31,156 nt of DNA from Methanoculleus sp. UBA374 (GTDB taxonomy: Archaea > Halobacteriota > Methanomicrobia > Methanomicrobiales > Methanoculleaceae), in assembly GCA_002508705.1 (NCBI GenBank), contig DAYL01000027.1:2372-33527 (forward strand), written 5' to 3'. A program made the translations under genes and the position numbers. Under the pieces are notes generated by a model, which saw nothing but the letters and a program-made list of their open reading frames with translations, was not told where the DNA came from and searched no databases. Positions 9,287 to 15,275 of this stretch are shown one piece after another. Numbering within the stretch: position 1 is the stretch's first letter; each line of letters starts with the position of its first letter.

Positions 9287-9753
9287 AGAACCACCTCAAA
9301 ACGATGATAAATACGCCTACAATGAGCATAGGAGGCATCGCTTTCAACATCAAAAACAGGCTTCATACCATCAACCGTTTCCACAGACCTAACAAGTTTT
9401 TGACCGCAAATAGGACAAACAAGCACGGAATCAATAACTTTCCTAATAACCGGAGATCCCGAATCAGTACGCTTAATTTTTAGACGACGCGACGAGCACA
9501 GACCGAAGCGACGATACAAATGTTTAGCCTTAACAGGCCCAAACTCCAAAGCAGCATGAGACAACAAATAAGCCACAGTGCGAGTCACTTCATCCAAAAT
9601 CCGGCCATCAGTCCCAATTCGTATCTCCAGAGACCGATCCTTATGATTACGATATACCCACCCCCCCGACTCACAGTGAAAGTATCGTCTTACGGAGGAG
9701 GGGCCGGGAGGGGGTGTCCCCCTCCCGGTAAAGATATGTTGGGATGTGCTCAT
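9283..9753 (-). CDS. small zinc-ribbon protein coupled to the RHS gene, possibly a Rep C-terminal fragment
   Basis: The protein has 156 residues. A strong Shine-Dalgarno (ttggagga, spacing about 9) precedes ATG 9753. The middle reads ILDEVTRTVAYLLSHAAL, then HLYRRFGLCSS, then VLVCPICGQKLV, with a Cys-x2-Cys knuckle. A TV-x-YLLSHA...FG...CP-x-CG succession recalls the C-terminal part of archaeal rolling-circle replication initiators, but no HUH or Tyr catalytic domain is present, so this would be a fragment or an independent small protein. The stop overlaps the RHS start in an ATGA junction, so translation of the two is coupled. A perfect 11-bp hairpin lies in its first codons and could attenuate translation. 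The Rep link is tentative; the coding call is more secure. Confidence 0.5.
   Translation of the reverse strand: MSTSQHIFTGRGTPPPGPSSVRRYFHCESGGWVYRNHKDRSLEIRIGTDGRILDEVTRTVAYLLSHAALEFGPVKAKHLYRRFGLCSSRRLKIKRTDSGSPVIRKVIDSVLVCPICGQKLVRSVETVDGMKPVFDVESDASYAHCRRIYHRFEVVL
9704..9728. repeat. GC-rich hairpin, 11-bp perfect stem with 3-nt loop
   Basis: The arms ccgggaggggg and ccccctcccgg flank a TGT loop. The hairpin lies 24-50 nt downstream of the start codon of the minus-strand gene beginning at 9753. One arm (taccgggaggggga) recurs at 955-968 next to the truncated PIN-GNAT gene, suggesting a dispersed repeat. Confidence 0.5.
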
Positions 9754-10698
9754 TATGTAATTCCTCCAATTTTTTGCTGTTCGGGCACGCGAATCCGAAC
9801 GGGGCTGCCTATACTGGCATTATGGTGCGTGATAACCGTCTGGGGGCTGATAGTCGCCTCCGGTGTGTGGTGCCGTGGGTGCCCAAATAACAATTTTTTT
9901 TGTTATATATAAAATTAATTTAATTTTACGATCCGTGAAGCTGTCGCCTCACGACCAGTGGCGTAAAAATGTCGCTCCGCGACATGACTATCGCTCATCC
10001 GGAACGGATGGCCCAGCCTCCCTTTACAGCGAGATCATCCCATAATTAGCTGGACCCTCATGGTGCATGCCGGGTGATCAGGCTGAAGAATGAGGACTCA
10101 GAACATTCATACCCGGGAGAATCATCTTGAACGCCTCAATCCAGCGGGAGTAACCGTTCAACGGGCATTGCCCATCTTGCGGAGTTCCGGATCAAATCAA
10201 AACGGCCGGTACGAGAACTCGCAGCCCAGGAACATCACTCCGGACGCCGGGGTGACGGCGTCCTCCGTTTCAAAATCAACGCATTACCGAGTATCACTCT
10301 GAGTTCAAAGAGGTACGGAGTGTACCATGGTTGATTTCCTTTTAACAGAATTGACGCCCTCCTCTTCATATGAGAGAAAGGTGCGCTCTGTTGAAACGCT
10401 TCTGACAACCCCCTAGATATTGCTCGGCTGTCGATGAAGGTAAGTGGTATGGCCCCCAATAAGAGGTTTTCAACAGAGCCGAAATACACCTTCAAATACG
10501 CGCACGTCACCTAGAGGGGAAAGCGCACCGTTGCCGGGATGCTCAGGCTTGGGGTGTCGCGTCGGCAGGTCGTCGAAAAAATTCTGCGTTGTACGGCATT
10601 CCGAAAGAGCGTGTGGAAGGAGCAGTGGCCGCGGTCCCGGCCTGACTACTTCGCCCCCGCCCAAAACTATATCTTTCCAGATACAGACATCATCCTGT
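9754..10698. other. long non-coding stretch with AT-rich dyad; possible origin or control region
   Basis: No convincing gene is visible in about 945 bp. At 9886-9928 the GC-rich background drops to an almost pure A/T tract containing the arms ataacaa/ttgttat around a T-run, then a near-palindromic TAAAATTAATTTAATTTTA. A short hairpin (atgtcg/cgacat) follows at 9969-9985. Such a tract could be a replication origin, a promoter for the minus-strand operon starting at 9753, or a decayed gene. The short open frames here (for example 10235-10510 minus) show no recognisable motif. Confidence 0.35.
10667..10673 (+). promoter_or_regulatory. TATA box for the small ORF at 10699
   Basis: CTATATC ends 25 nt before ATG 10699, ideal spacing for a leaderless archaeal transcript. 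It supports the short internal start over the longer open frame reaching back to 10444. Confidence 0.5.
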
Positions 10699-10881
10699 AT
10701 GCCGACGAAGACGGTAGTTGAGCGGAAGAAGGCAGCAACCCCGAAGACTAAAAGGTCTCTTACCCCGGCTGAGCGGGCTGAACGGAAGGCAGGCCTCGCT
10801 AGGTTAGAGGCAGATATGGAAGAGGCCAGAAAGAGCGGATTCTCTCCTCTAGCCGAAGTGGAAAAGAGATTAGGGTTATAA
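10699..10881 (+). CDS. small basic antitoxin-like protein, convergent with a RelE-like toxin
   Basis: This 60-residue, strongly charged protein has a basic N-terminus (PTKTVVERKKAATPKTKR), a helical middle (LTPAERAERKAGLARLEADM) and the end EEARKSGFSPLAEVEKRLGL. It has no clear DNA-binding domain. The helical tail resembles RelB-type antitoxin tails, and the V-E-K-R-L ending also occurs in the antitoxin-like gene at 4300-4524. Both lie on the plus strand, tail-to-tail with a minus-strand RelE-like gene; here the overlap is 6 bp. A TATA box at leaderless spacing supports expression. The antitoxin role is inferred. It may instead be an accessory or regulatory protein, because the toxin also has a co-directional antitoxin upstream. 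Confidence 0.5.
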   Translation: MPTKTVVERKKAATPKTKRSLTPAERAERKAGLARLEADMEEARKSGFSPLAEVEKRLGL

Positions 10882-11190
10882 ATCGATACGACCATACAAC
10901 TGGTGCGCCTCTTCAAAGGTCGTAATCAGGTGAACTTCAACAACTGTTTTTTCCTTCGTTTTCTCTACCACGTAGAAGACAGTATATGCCCTCTGAACAT
11001 GTAATCGATGGGTCCTTTTCGTACCTTTGATTTTCTTCATGTTGCATGAGGTGTTCCGGTCGAGGAGATGTTCCCCCAGGCAGAACTTAATTGTCATGAT
11101 GATTAATGCCTTATACGCCTCATTCTTACCCTTAAGCCCCTCTAGATACTTCTCTGCCTTTCCCGCCACCAGGATCTCGTATTTCGTCAT
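10876..11190 (-). CDS. RelE-like toxin
   Basis: The 104-residue protein has KYEILVAGKAEKYLEGL (N-terminal strand and helix), KFCLGEHLLDRNTSCN, then KKIKGTKRTHRLHVQRAYTV and FYVVE, a RelE/ParE-fold pattern. The blocks CLGE-x-LL, SCN, KG and RLHV are shared with the toxin at 4511-4804. The gene follows a 52-residue RHH antitoxin gene by 9 nt on the same strand, the usual antitoxin-first operon. It also overlaps the convergent 60-residue ORF by 6 bp at its 3' end. An mRNA-interferase function is the family expectation; the catalytic residues are too variable to assign. Confidence 0.7.
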   Translation of the reverse strand: MTKYEILVAGKAEKYLEGLKGKNEAYKALIIMTIKFCLGEHLLDRNTSCNMKKIKGTKRTHRLHVQRAYTVFYVVEKTKEKTVVEVHLITTFEEAHQLYGRIDL

Positions 11191-11199
11191 GCGCCCCCC

Positions 11200-11358
11200 T
11201 CAGACCTCGACGCCTCGCGCACGCAGTGCAGCAATCACGCCCTGTTCTGCCGATTCTGACATGGGGATACGCTCTTCCCTCGCGAGGAGGTAGACATTCT
11301 CACGGATGTAGATGGAAGTCTGCTGAAAGACCTCTCCCTTTGCATTGATTCGCTTCAT
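11200..11358 (-). CDS. small RHH antitoxin upstream of the RelE-like toxin
   Basis: ATG 11358 opens a 52-residue frame: MKRINAKGEVFQQTSIYIRE, then NVYLLAREERIPMSESAEQG, then VIAALRARGVEV. The pattern of a strand (TSIYI), a first helix, a P-M-S turn and a second helix is typical of ParD/CopG-like ribbon-helix-helix antitoxins. It ends 9 nt before the toxin start and shares its strand, so the two very likely form one operon, autoregulated by the RHH dimer. Confidence 0.65.
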   Translation of the reverse strand: MKRINAKGEVFQQTSIYIRENVYLLAREERIPMSESAEQGVIAALRARGVEV

Positions 11359-11465
11359 AGTCAGTACATGGCGAGTGTTGCCACTTAAGGAGGGGGTTCC
11401 CCCACCGGCCAGGGAACCCGCCCTTTATCATGGTCTAAGCAGAGTCTTTGGTATACCGAAAGTGC

Positions 11466-11489
11466 AGCTACATGCAGCTGCATGTAGCT
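11466..11489. promoter_or_regulatory. 24-bp perfect palindrome upstream of int(N)
   Basis: The arms agctacatgcag and ctgcatgtagct meet without a spacer, 17 nt before ATG 11506 and just ahead of its ribosome-binding site (ggag at 11493-11496). The position suits an operator for a dimeric repressor, possibly the RHH-like int(N) product itself, or an accessory integrase-binding site. Confidence 0.5.
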
Positions 11490-11505
11490 ACAGGAGAAAA
11501 GAAAC

Positions 11506-11769
11506 ATGGAAAAAGGAGAAAGGCAAAAACCAAGCAAAATTCACAGGATTAGAAAATTGTTGAGGATTACGATCGACCCTGAGAACTACGAGTATCTGAA
11601 AGAAAGCAGCATAAATGCATCCCGATTGCTTGACAAAGCGATATTTGAACTCCGAAAGATAACGTCCCACAATCTGGTCTTAATTTCGCAAAACAAGGAA
11701 GAATTATGGGCTCGCTGCGATTCGAACGCAGGACCTCCGCCGTGTGAAGGCGACGTCATAACCAGCTAG
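11506..11769 (+). CDS. int(N): N-terminal part of a split SSV-type integrase, reading into tRNA-Val
   Basis: The 87-residue ORF has a basic start, then KLLRITIDPENYEYLKES and INASRLLDKAIFELRK, resembling a ribbon-helix-helix domain. It continues with NLVLISQNKEELWARCDSNA and GPPPCEGDVITS, where the last 20 codons are antisense tRNA-Val sequence. The tail is the same as the att-derived segment of the integrase at 2937-2996. After integration by an SSV-type element, this is the expected remnant: int N-terminus left of the intact tRNA, catalytic C-terminus behind the other att. It ends at a stop inside the tRNA, so if made, it would be a small stand-alone DNA-binding protein. Confidence 0.6.
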   Translation: MEKGERQKPSKIHRIRKLLRITIDPENYEYLKESSINASRLLDKAIFELRKITSHNLVLISQNKEELWARCDSNAGPPPCEGDVITS

Positions 11770-11780
11770 ACCACGAGCCC
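11707..11780 (-). tRNA. tRNA-Val(CAC)
   Basis: The minus strand folds as a complete tRNA. Acceptor arms GGGCTCG/CGAGCCC with discriminator A, anticodon arm TCGCC-TTCACAC-GGCGG with anticodon CAC, and T arm CTGCG-TTCGAAT-CGCAG are all present. CCA is not encoded. Its 3' part is duplicated at 2938-2995, marking it as the integration target of the element to its left. Confidence 0.93.
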
Positions 11781-11782
11781 CA

Positions 11783-11853
11783 TGCATCGACCGGGAATTG
11801 AACCCGGGCTATTGGCTTGGAAGGCCAAAGTCATACCACTAGACCATCGATGC
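11783..11853 (-). tRNA. tRNA-Gly(TCC)
   Basis: The minus strand has acceptor arms GCATCGA/TCGATGC with discriminator A, anticodon arm TTGGC-CTTCCAA-GCCAA with anticodon TCC, and T arm CCGGG-TTCAATT-CCCGG. It lies 2 nt upstream of tRNA-Val, so the two are cotranscribed. Confidence 0.93.
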
Positions 11854-11888
11854 AATGCACGATCCGCCTACATATGTTGACCGTGCAG

Positions 11889-11903
11889 AATATTAAAAAT
11901 ATT
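11889..11903 (-). promoter_or_regulatory. TATA-like tract upstream of the tRNA pair
   Basis: On the minus strand the tract reads AATATTTTTAATATT, 36-50 nt before the tRNA-Gly 5' end. It could place transcription start shortly before the tRNAs. Its T5 run could also end htpX transcripts. Confidence 0.35.
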
Positions 11904-11929
11904 GGGTCGGAGAGAACCCGGGCCCGGGT

Positions 11930-12814
11930 TCAGTACCCCCGCTGCTGTGCCTGCAGTTCCTCGAGGGCAGCCACACGCTTCTCAAGCGGCGGGTGTGTGG
12001 AGAAGAGTTCCATCAGGGTATTTCCCGAGAGCGCCGGGATGATGAAGAAGGCGTTTGCGCCCTCCACTTCCTGCTTCTTCTCTGCGGGGATGTAATCCAT
12101 CCGCCCACTGATCTTCGTGAGCGCCGATATCAGTGCGCCGGGGTTGCCCGTCAGGACGGCGCTGCCCCGGTCCGCGGCAAACTCCCGGTAGCGGGAGAGA
12201 GCACGGGTGAGCAGGGTGCTCACCAGCCAGACGATGATCGAGACGACGTAGATCAGGATCAGCGCCCCCATGTTGTTGTTATCACGGTTATTGAAGAGCC
12301 CGATGAAGAGCCAGTTGCGCATGATCAGGAAGGCCAGCATCGAGATGAAACTCGCCATCGTCATGGTCAGCATATCCCGGTTCTTCACGTGCGACATCTC
12401 GTGGGCGAGCACCGCCTCCAGTTCTTCGGGCTTAAGCGCCCGCATAATGGAGTCGGTGACCGCCACGACGGCGTGACTCGGGCTTCTCCCGGTCGCAAAC
12501 GCGTTCGGTACCGGGGAGGGCGTGATCCCGACCTGCGGCTTGGGAACACCTGCAGCGGCGGCGAGACGCTCAATCATCCGGTGCAGCTCCGGGTACTCGT
12601 CCTCTCCCACAATCCGGGTGCCGGTGCTCCAGAGCACCAGTTTATCGGAGAAGAAATACTGGAGGAACGCCATTCCGGCGGCTACCAGCAGGAGGAATTC
12701 AAAGGGGAACCCCAGGGCAGCAAGGACGCCCAGGAAGATCAGGTAGACTATGAGGAGCAGGAACGACGTCAGAAGCATCCTCATCGTGAGACCGAAGTCG
12801 CGCGTCCACTTCAT
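11930..12814 (-). CDS. htpX: HtpX-family membrane zinc metalloprotease
   Basis: The 294-residue protein has N-terminal membrane segments at about 10-55, the zinc-binding HEMSH motif at about 138-142 and the downstream ligand region REFAADRGS, plus another hydrophobic pair around 155-205. M48-family HtpX proteases degrade damaged membrane proteins, with the active site facing the cytoplasm. ATG 12814 (MKWTRDFG) is chosen. The frame stays open upstream, but a TATA-like GTATACC lies near 12845-12851 at leaderless or short-leader distance, and the extra residues are not family-like. It diverges from thi4 and ends just before the tRNA pair. Length and motifs are normal. Confidence 0.9.
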   Translation of the reverse strand: MKWTRDFGLTMRMLLTSFLLLIVYLIFLGVLAALGFPFEFLLLVAAGMAFLQYFFSDKLVLWSTGTRIVGEDEYPELHRMIERLAAAAGVPKPQVGITPSPVPNAFATGRSPSHAVVAVTDSIMRALKPEELEAVLAHEMSHVKNRDMLTMTMASFISMLAFLIMRNWLFIGLFNNRDNNNMGALILIYVVSIIVWLVSTLLTRALSRYREFAADRGSAVLTGNPGALISALTKISGRMDYIPAEKKQEVEGANAFFIIPALSGNTLMELFSTHPPLEKRVAALEELQAQQRGY

Positions 12815-12951
12815 GGCAGAGATCTGTTTGACCGGAGAGGTCTTAAGGTATACGGCGATTTCCCATGGTGTTCCCGCCCGGACCAGACCTGGGTGCATCC
12901 CGCGCCGGAAGCAAGTCTCCTTATGCCCCTAGAGCGATAGATAAGAACCGA

Positions 12952-13716
12952 ATGACATTGAACGAAGTGACGATCAGCAGAGCCATTCTCGAAGAGCAGC
13001 ACCGCGCGCTCGTCGACTATCTCGAAACGGACGTCGCCGTCATCGGCGGGGGCCCCTCGGGGCTCGCCTGCGCCGCGCTCCTCGGCGAGAGAGGGGTCTC
13101 GTGTGCGCTCATCGAGAAGAAACTCAGTATCGGCGGCGGCATGTGGGGCGGCGGCATGATGTTCCCCCGGATCGTCGTCCAGGAAGAGGCACGCCGGCTC
13201 CTCGACCGGTTCGGGGTCACTTACCGGGAGTTCGAGCCTGGTTATTACGTCGCAAAATCGGTCGAAACGGTTGCCAAACTCATCGCGGCAGCCTGCGACG
13301 CCGGCGTCGAATTCTTCAACCTCACCACCGTCGAAGACGTCATGGTCCGTGGCGACGGCAGGGTCGGCGGCCTCGTCGTCAACTGGACGCCGGTCGGCAT
13401 GGCCGGACTCCACGTCGACCCGCTCACCGTTGCCTGCACCTGCACCGTCGACGCGACCGGCCACGATGCCATGATTGCCCGGATGATCGAACGCAAAGGC
13501 GGCAATCTTCAGGTGAAGGGCGAGAGTTTCATGTGGGCCGAGCGCGCCGAGTCCCGGGTCATTGAACACACAAAAGAAATCTTCCCCGGTCTCTTCGTCA
13601 CCGGGATGGCGGCAAACGCCGTTGCCGGCGAATGTCGCATGGGCCCGATCTTCGGGGGGATGCTGCTCTCCGGGGAGCGGGCTGCACACCTCGTCGCAGA
13701 GAAACTGGGGAGGTAA
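12952..13716 (+). CDS. thi4: Thi4-type thiazole synthase (ribose-1,5-bisphosphate isomerase annotated in some archaea)
   Basis: The 254-residue protein has the dinucleotide-binding GGGPSGL motif near residue 30, LIEKKLSIGGGMWGGGMMFP, the ATGHDA motif and the C-terminal GECRMGPIFGGMLLSG loop, all typical of Thi4. The enzyme forms the thiazole moiety of thiamine from NAD and glycine. In yeast the sulfur donor is an active-site Cys just after the GHD motif. Here the segment GHDAMIARMIERKGG has no Cys, which fits the catalytic, sulfide-using archaeal form. The start is ATG 12952; the frame is open further upstream, but that part overlaps the divergent promoter region. The DUF1917 gene follows on the same strand after 43 nt. 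Confidence 0.88.
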   Translation: MTLNEVTISRAILEEQHRALVDYLETDVAVIGGGPSGLACAALLGERGVSCALIEKKLSIGGGMWGGGMMFPRIVVQEEARRLLDRFGVTYREFEPGYYVAKSVETVAKLIAAACDAGVEFFNLTTVEDVMVRGDGRVGGLVVNWTPVGMAGLHVDPLTVACTCTVDATGHDAMIARMIERKGGNLQVKGESFMWAERAESRVIEHTKEIFPGLFVTGMAANAVAGECRMGPIFGGMLLSGERAAHLVAEKLGR

Positions 13717-13759
13717 CACTTCAGAACCATTTTTACTGTTCCGGCGGTTACCAATAGGT

Positions 13760-14410
13760 ATGGAAGAGATCGATCCGGAGTCCCTGGCGGAGATTGCGTA
13801 CGGGATCTTTGAGATCTACTTCAACCGCGAACTCCACGCCAGGGGCCCGTACCTCTTCGAACTCGTCGAACAGGAGATAGATTTCGAATCCGACGTCCGT
13901 GAAATTTTCGGGCGATTCAGGGACGATTATCCGGTGCTTGCCGAAGCGCTTCTTCTGCGGTTCGGCGGGATCGAGGCAATATATGCGCCGATCCGGGCCG
14001 GAGAGGGCGTTATCCCCTCAAAGACAACCCGTATGTACTGGATCGTCCAGGATGCTCCCGGTCCTCTCGCAAGAGGCCTCGACGACGACCAGGTGGGCAA
14101 ATGGCTTATCTTCATCCCTGCAGGCAAGGCGGACGAGGCGTGGAGGAAGGTCCGGGACGGGACGGTGAATGGGCTGCTCGGGATATCGGCGAAAGTCAGC
14201 ACCGCCAAGCCCAACCCCGACTCGCGCGACGAGCGGTCGGTCATCTATGTCTACACACGGGACTGGGCGGACGAGGCGGATGTGATGCGGGTCCGTGAGC
14301 GGCTCCGGGACCTCGGGTTCCTGGAGCGGATCGGCTACAAGCGCAACATCGAGACCTACAGGGGCGAGTACAGCGAAGAGGGTAAAAAAGTCACATATTA
14401 CAGCGCCTGA
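13760..14410 (+). CDS. DUF1917 (BLES03-like) protein
   Basis: The 216-residue protein contains KWLIFIPAGKADEAWRKVRD, then NGLLGISAKVSTAKPNP and VIYVYTRDWADEADVMRVRE, ending with GYKRNIETYRGEY. These are the hallmark blocks of DUF1917 (Bles03, sometimes called putative phosphothreonine lyase-like). ATG 13760 follows the thi4 stop by 43 nt; the same frame is open back into thi4, but that part has no family resemblance. The biochemical role is unknown. The structural family suggests binding of a phosphorylated or nucleic-acid ligand. Confidence 0.75.
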   Translation: MEEIDPESLAEIAYGIFEIYFNRELHARGPYLFELVEQEIDFESDVREIFGRFRDDYPVLAEALLLRFGGIEAIYAPIRAGEGVIPSKTTRMYWIVQDAPGPLARGLDDDQVGKWLIFIPAGKADEAWRKVRDGTVNGLLGISAKVSTAKPNPDSRDERSVIYVYTRDWADEADVMRVRERLRDLGFLERIGYKRNIETYRGEYSEEGKKVTYYSA

Positions 14411-14443
14411 AAGGTGAACCGGTCCTCCCTTCCTCCCTAACGC

Positions 14444-14456
14444 ATTAAAAAAAGAG
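14444..14456 (-). terminator. T-run terminator of the ribosomal/KEOPS cluster
   Basis: On the minus strand a T7 run (CTCTTTTTTTAATG) lies about 55 nt behind the L40e stop, the usual form of an archaeal intrinsic terminator. Confidence 0.5.
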
Positions 14457-14509
14457 TATCCCGGTCCCGCCGCGTCCGGGGAGTACGGCGCACAACCACT
14501 ATAGCGGCG

Positions 14510-14656
14510 TTACGCCTTCCGTTCCTTGGACTTGGGTCGGAGTTCTTCAGAGCCGCACTTGCGGCAGCGGGTGGCGCGGATTGCGTTCCGGGCGTTGCAT
14601 TTCATACAGACCTTTACGTTGAGCAGACGCGCTTCAGCTTCGGGAAATCTTGCCAT
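14510..14656 (-). CDS. rpl40e: 50S ribosomal protein L40e
   Basis: The 48-residue protein begins [20 protein letters not shown] and continues [16 protein letters not shown]. Two Cys-x2-Cys pairs form the zinc ribbon of L40e, and the length is normal for archaea. It is the last gene of the minus-strand cluster, 28 nt behind the XTP pyrophosphatase gene and followed by a T-run terminator. A longer in-frame opening upstream overlaps that gene and is not coding. Confidence 0.92.
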   Translation of the reverse strand: MARFPEAEARLLNVKVCMKCNARNAIRATRCRKCGSEELRPKSKERKA

Positions 14657-14684
14657 GTTGAAAACACCACTTGTCAGATGGGTA

Positions 14685-15275
14685 CTATTCGTTCTTGGTC
14701 CTATTAACAGTTCTGTCGTCAGGAGTGTCGTCTCCGCGCTCCCGCTCGACCCATACCCGGAACGCCTCGAGCGCCCGCGCCCGGTGAGAGAGCCGGCTCT
14801 TCTCGGCAAGCGGCATCTCGGCAAGCGTCCGCCCGCCGTAAGCGAAGATCGGGTCGTAGCCGAACCCCCCCTCTCCCCGGGGAGCAACGATCGTCCCGGG
14901 GAGAATACCCCGGAATATTCGGATGCCGTCCTCCCGGGCAAACGCAATTGCCGTCTCGAAGCGGGCGTTCCGGTTCTCCACACCGTCCATGAGGTTCAGG
15001 ACCCCCGCATTCCCGATGGTGTCCTGCACGTAGGCGGCGCATGGACCCGGGAACCCCTCGAGTGCGTCGATGAAAAGGCCGGTATCATCGACGATCAACG
15101 GACGAGCGAGCGTGCGATAGGCAAATTCCGCCTTGCCTCGAGCGATCTCCCCGACATCGGCATGGCGGATCTCCGGACATTCCAGCGCGACGTGCTCGAC
15201 CTCCAGCAGCCCCCCGAAGTAGGCGGCCACCTCCCGCGCCTTGTTGGCGTTGCTTGTCACCACCGCGAGCCTCAC
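14685..15275 (-). CDS. XTP/dITP pyrophosphatase (HAM1/RdgB family)
   Basis: The 196-residue enzyme hydrolyses non-canonical purine nucleoside triphosphates to monophosphates. It shows the substrate-binding start [27 protein letters not shown] with the metal-binding Asp, [11 protein letters not shown] and the C-terminal [12 protein letters not shown] motif. The start is GTG 15275, sharing a GTGA junction with the kae1-bud32 stop, so translation is coupled. The last about 20 residues ([15 protein letters not shown]) are a charged extension. Confidence 0.92.
   Translation of the reverse strand: MRLAVVTSNANKAREVAAYFGGLLEVEHVALECPEIRHADVGEIARGKAEFAYRTLARPLIVDDTGLFIDALEGFPGPCAAYVQDTIGNAGVLNLMDGVENRNARFETAIAFAREDGIRIFRGILPGTIVAPRGEGGFGYDPIFAYGGRTLAEMPLAEKSRLSHRARALEAFRVWVERERGDDTPDDRTVNRTKNE

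Larger units (their letters stand above)
2938..11706. mobile_element. integrative element in tRNA-Val(CAC), about 8.8 kb, degraded
   Basis: The boundaries are the tRNA-Val 3' fragment on the left and the intact tRNA-Val on the right, in direct orientation. Integrase catalytic coding follows the left att, and an integrase N-terminal ORF runs into the right att, as expected when an SSV-type int gene carrying attP is split on integration. The cargo is an antitoxin-like ORF, two RelE-like toxins, an RHS/YD-repeat gene, a small possibly Rep-related gene, an RHH antitoxin and about 0.95 kb of non-coding DNA with an AT-rich dyad. Integrase and RHS genes are frameshifted, so the element is probably immobile. 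Boundaries are well supported. Whether it was a virus or a plasmid cannot be told. Confidence 0.6.

Noticed and set aside
10235..10510. 91-codon minus-strand frame
   Set aside because: No motif, no ribosome-binding site and no supporting neighbour.
10444..10698. N-terminal extension of the 60-residue ORF (85 extra codons)
   Set aside because: A TATA box lies just before ATG 10699 and the extension has no family-like sequence.
11708..11769. The last codons of int(N) as ordinary protein-coding sequence
   Set aside because: They are antisense to a complete functional tRNA; the overlap is the known att arrangement of such integrases.
12811..13719. 302-codon minus-strand frame opposite thi4
   Set aside because: Shadow of thi4; only biased Asp/Glu/Gly composition and no motif.
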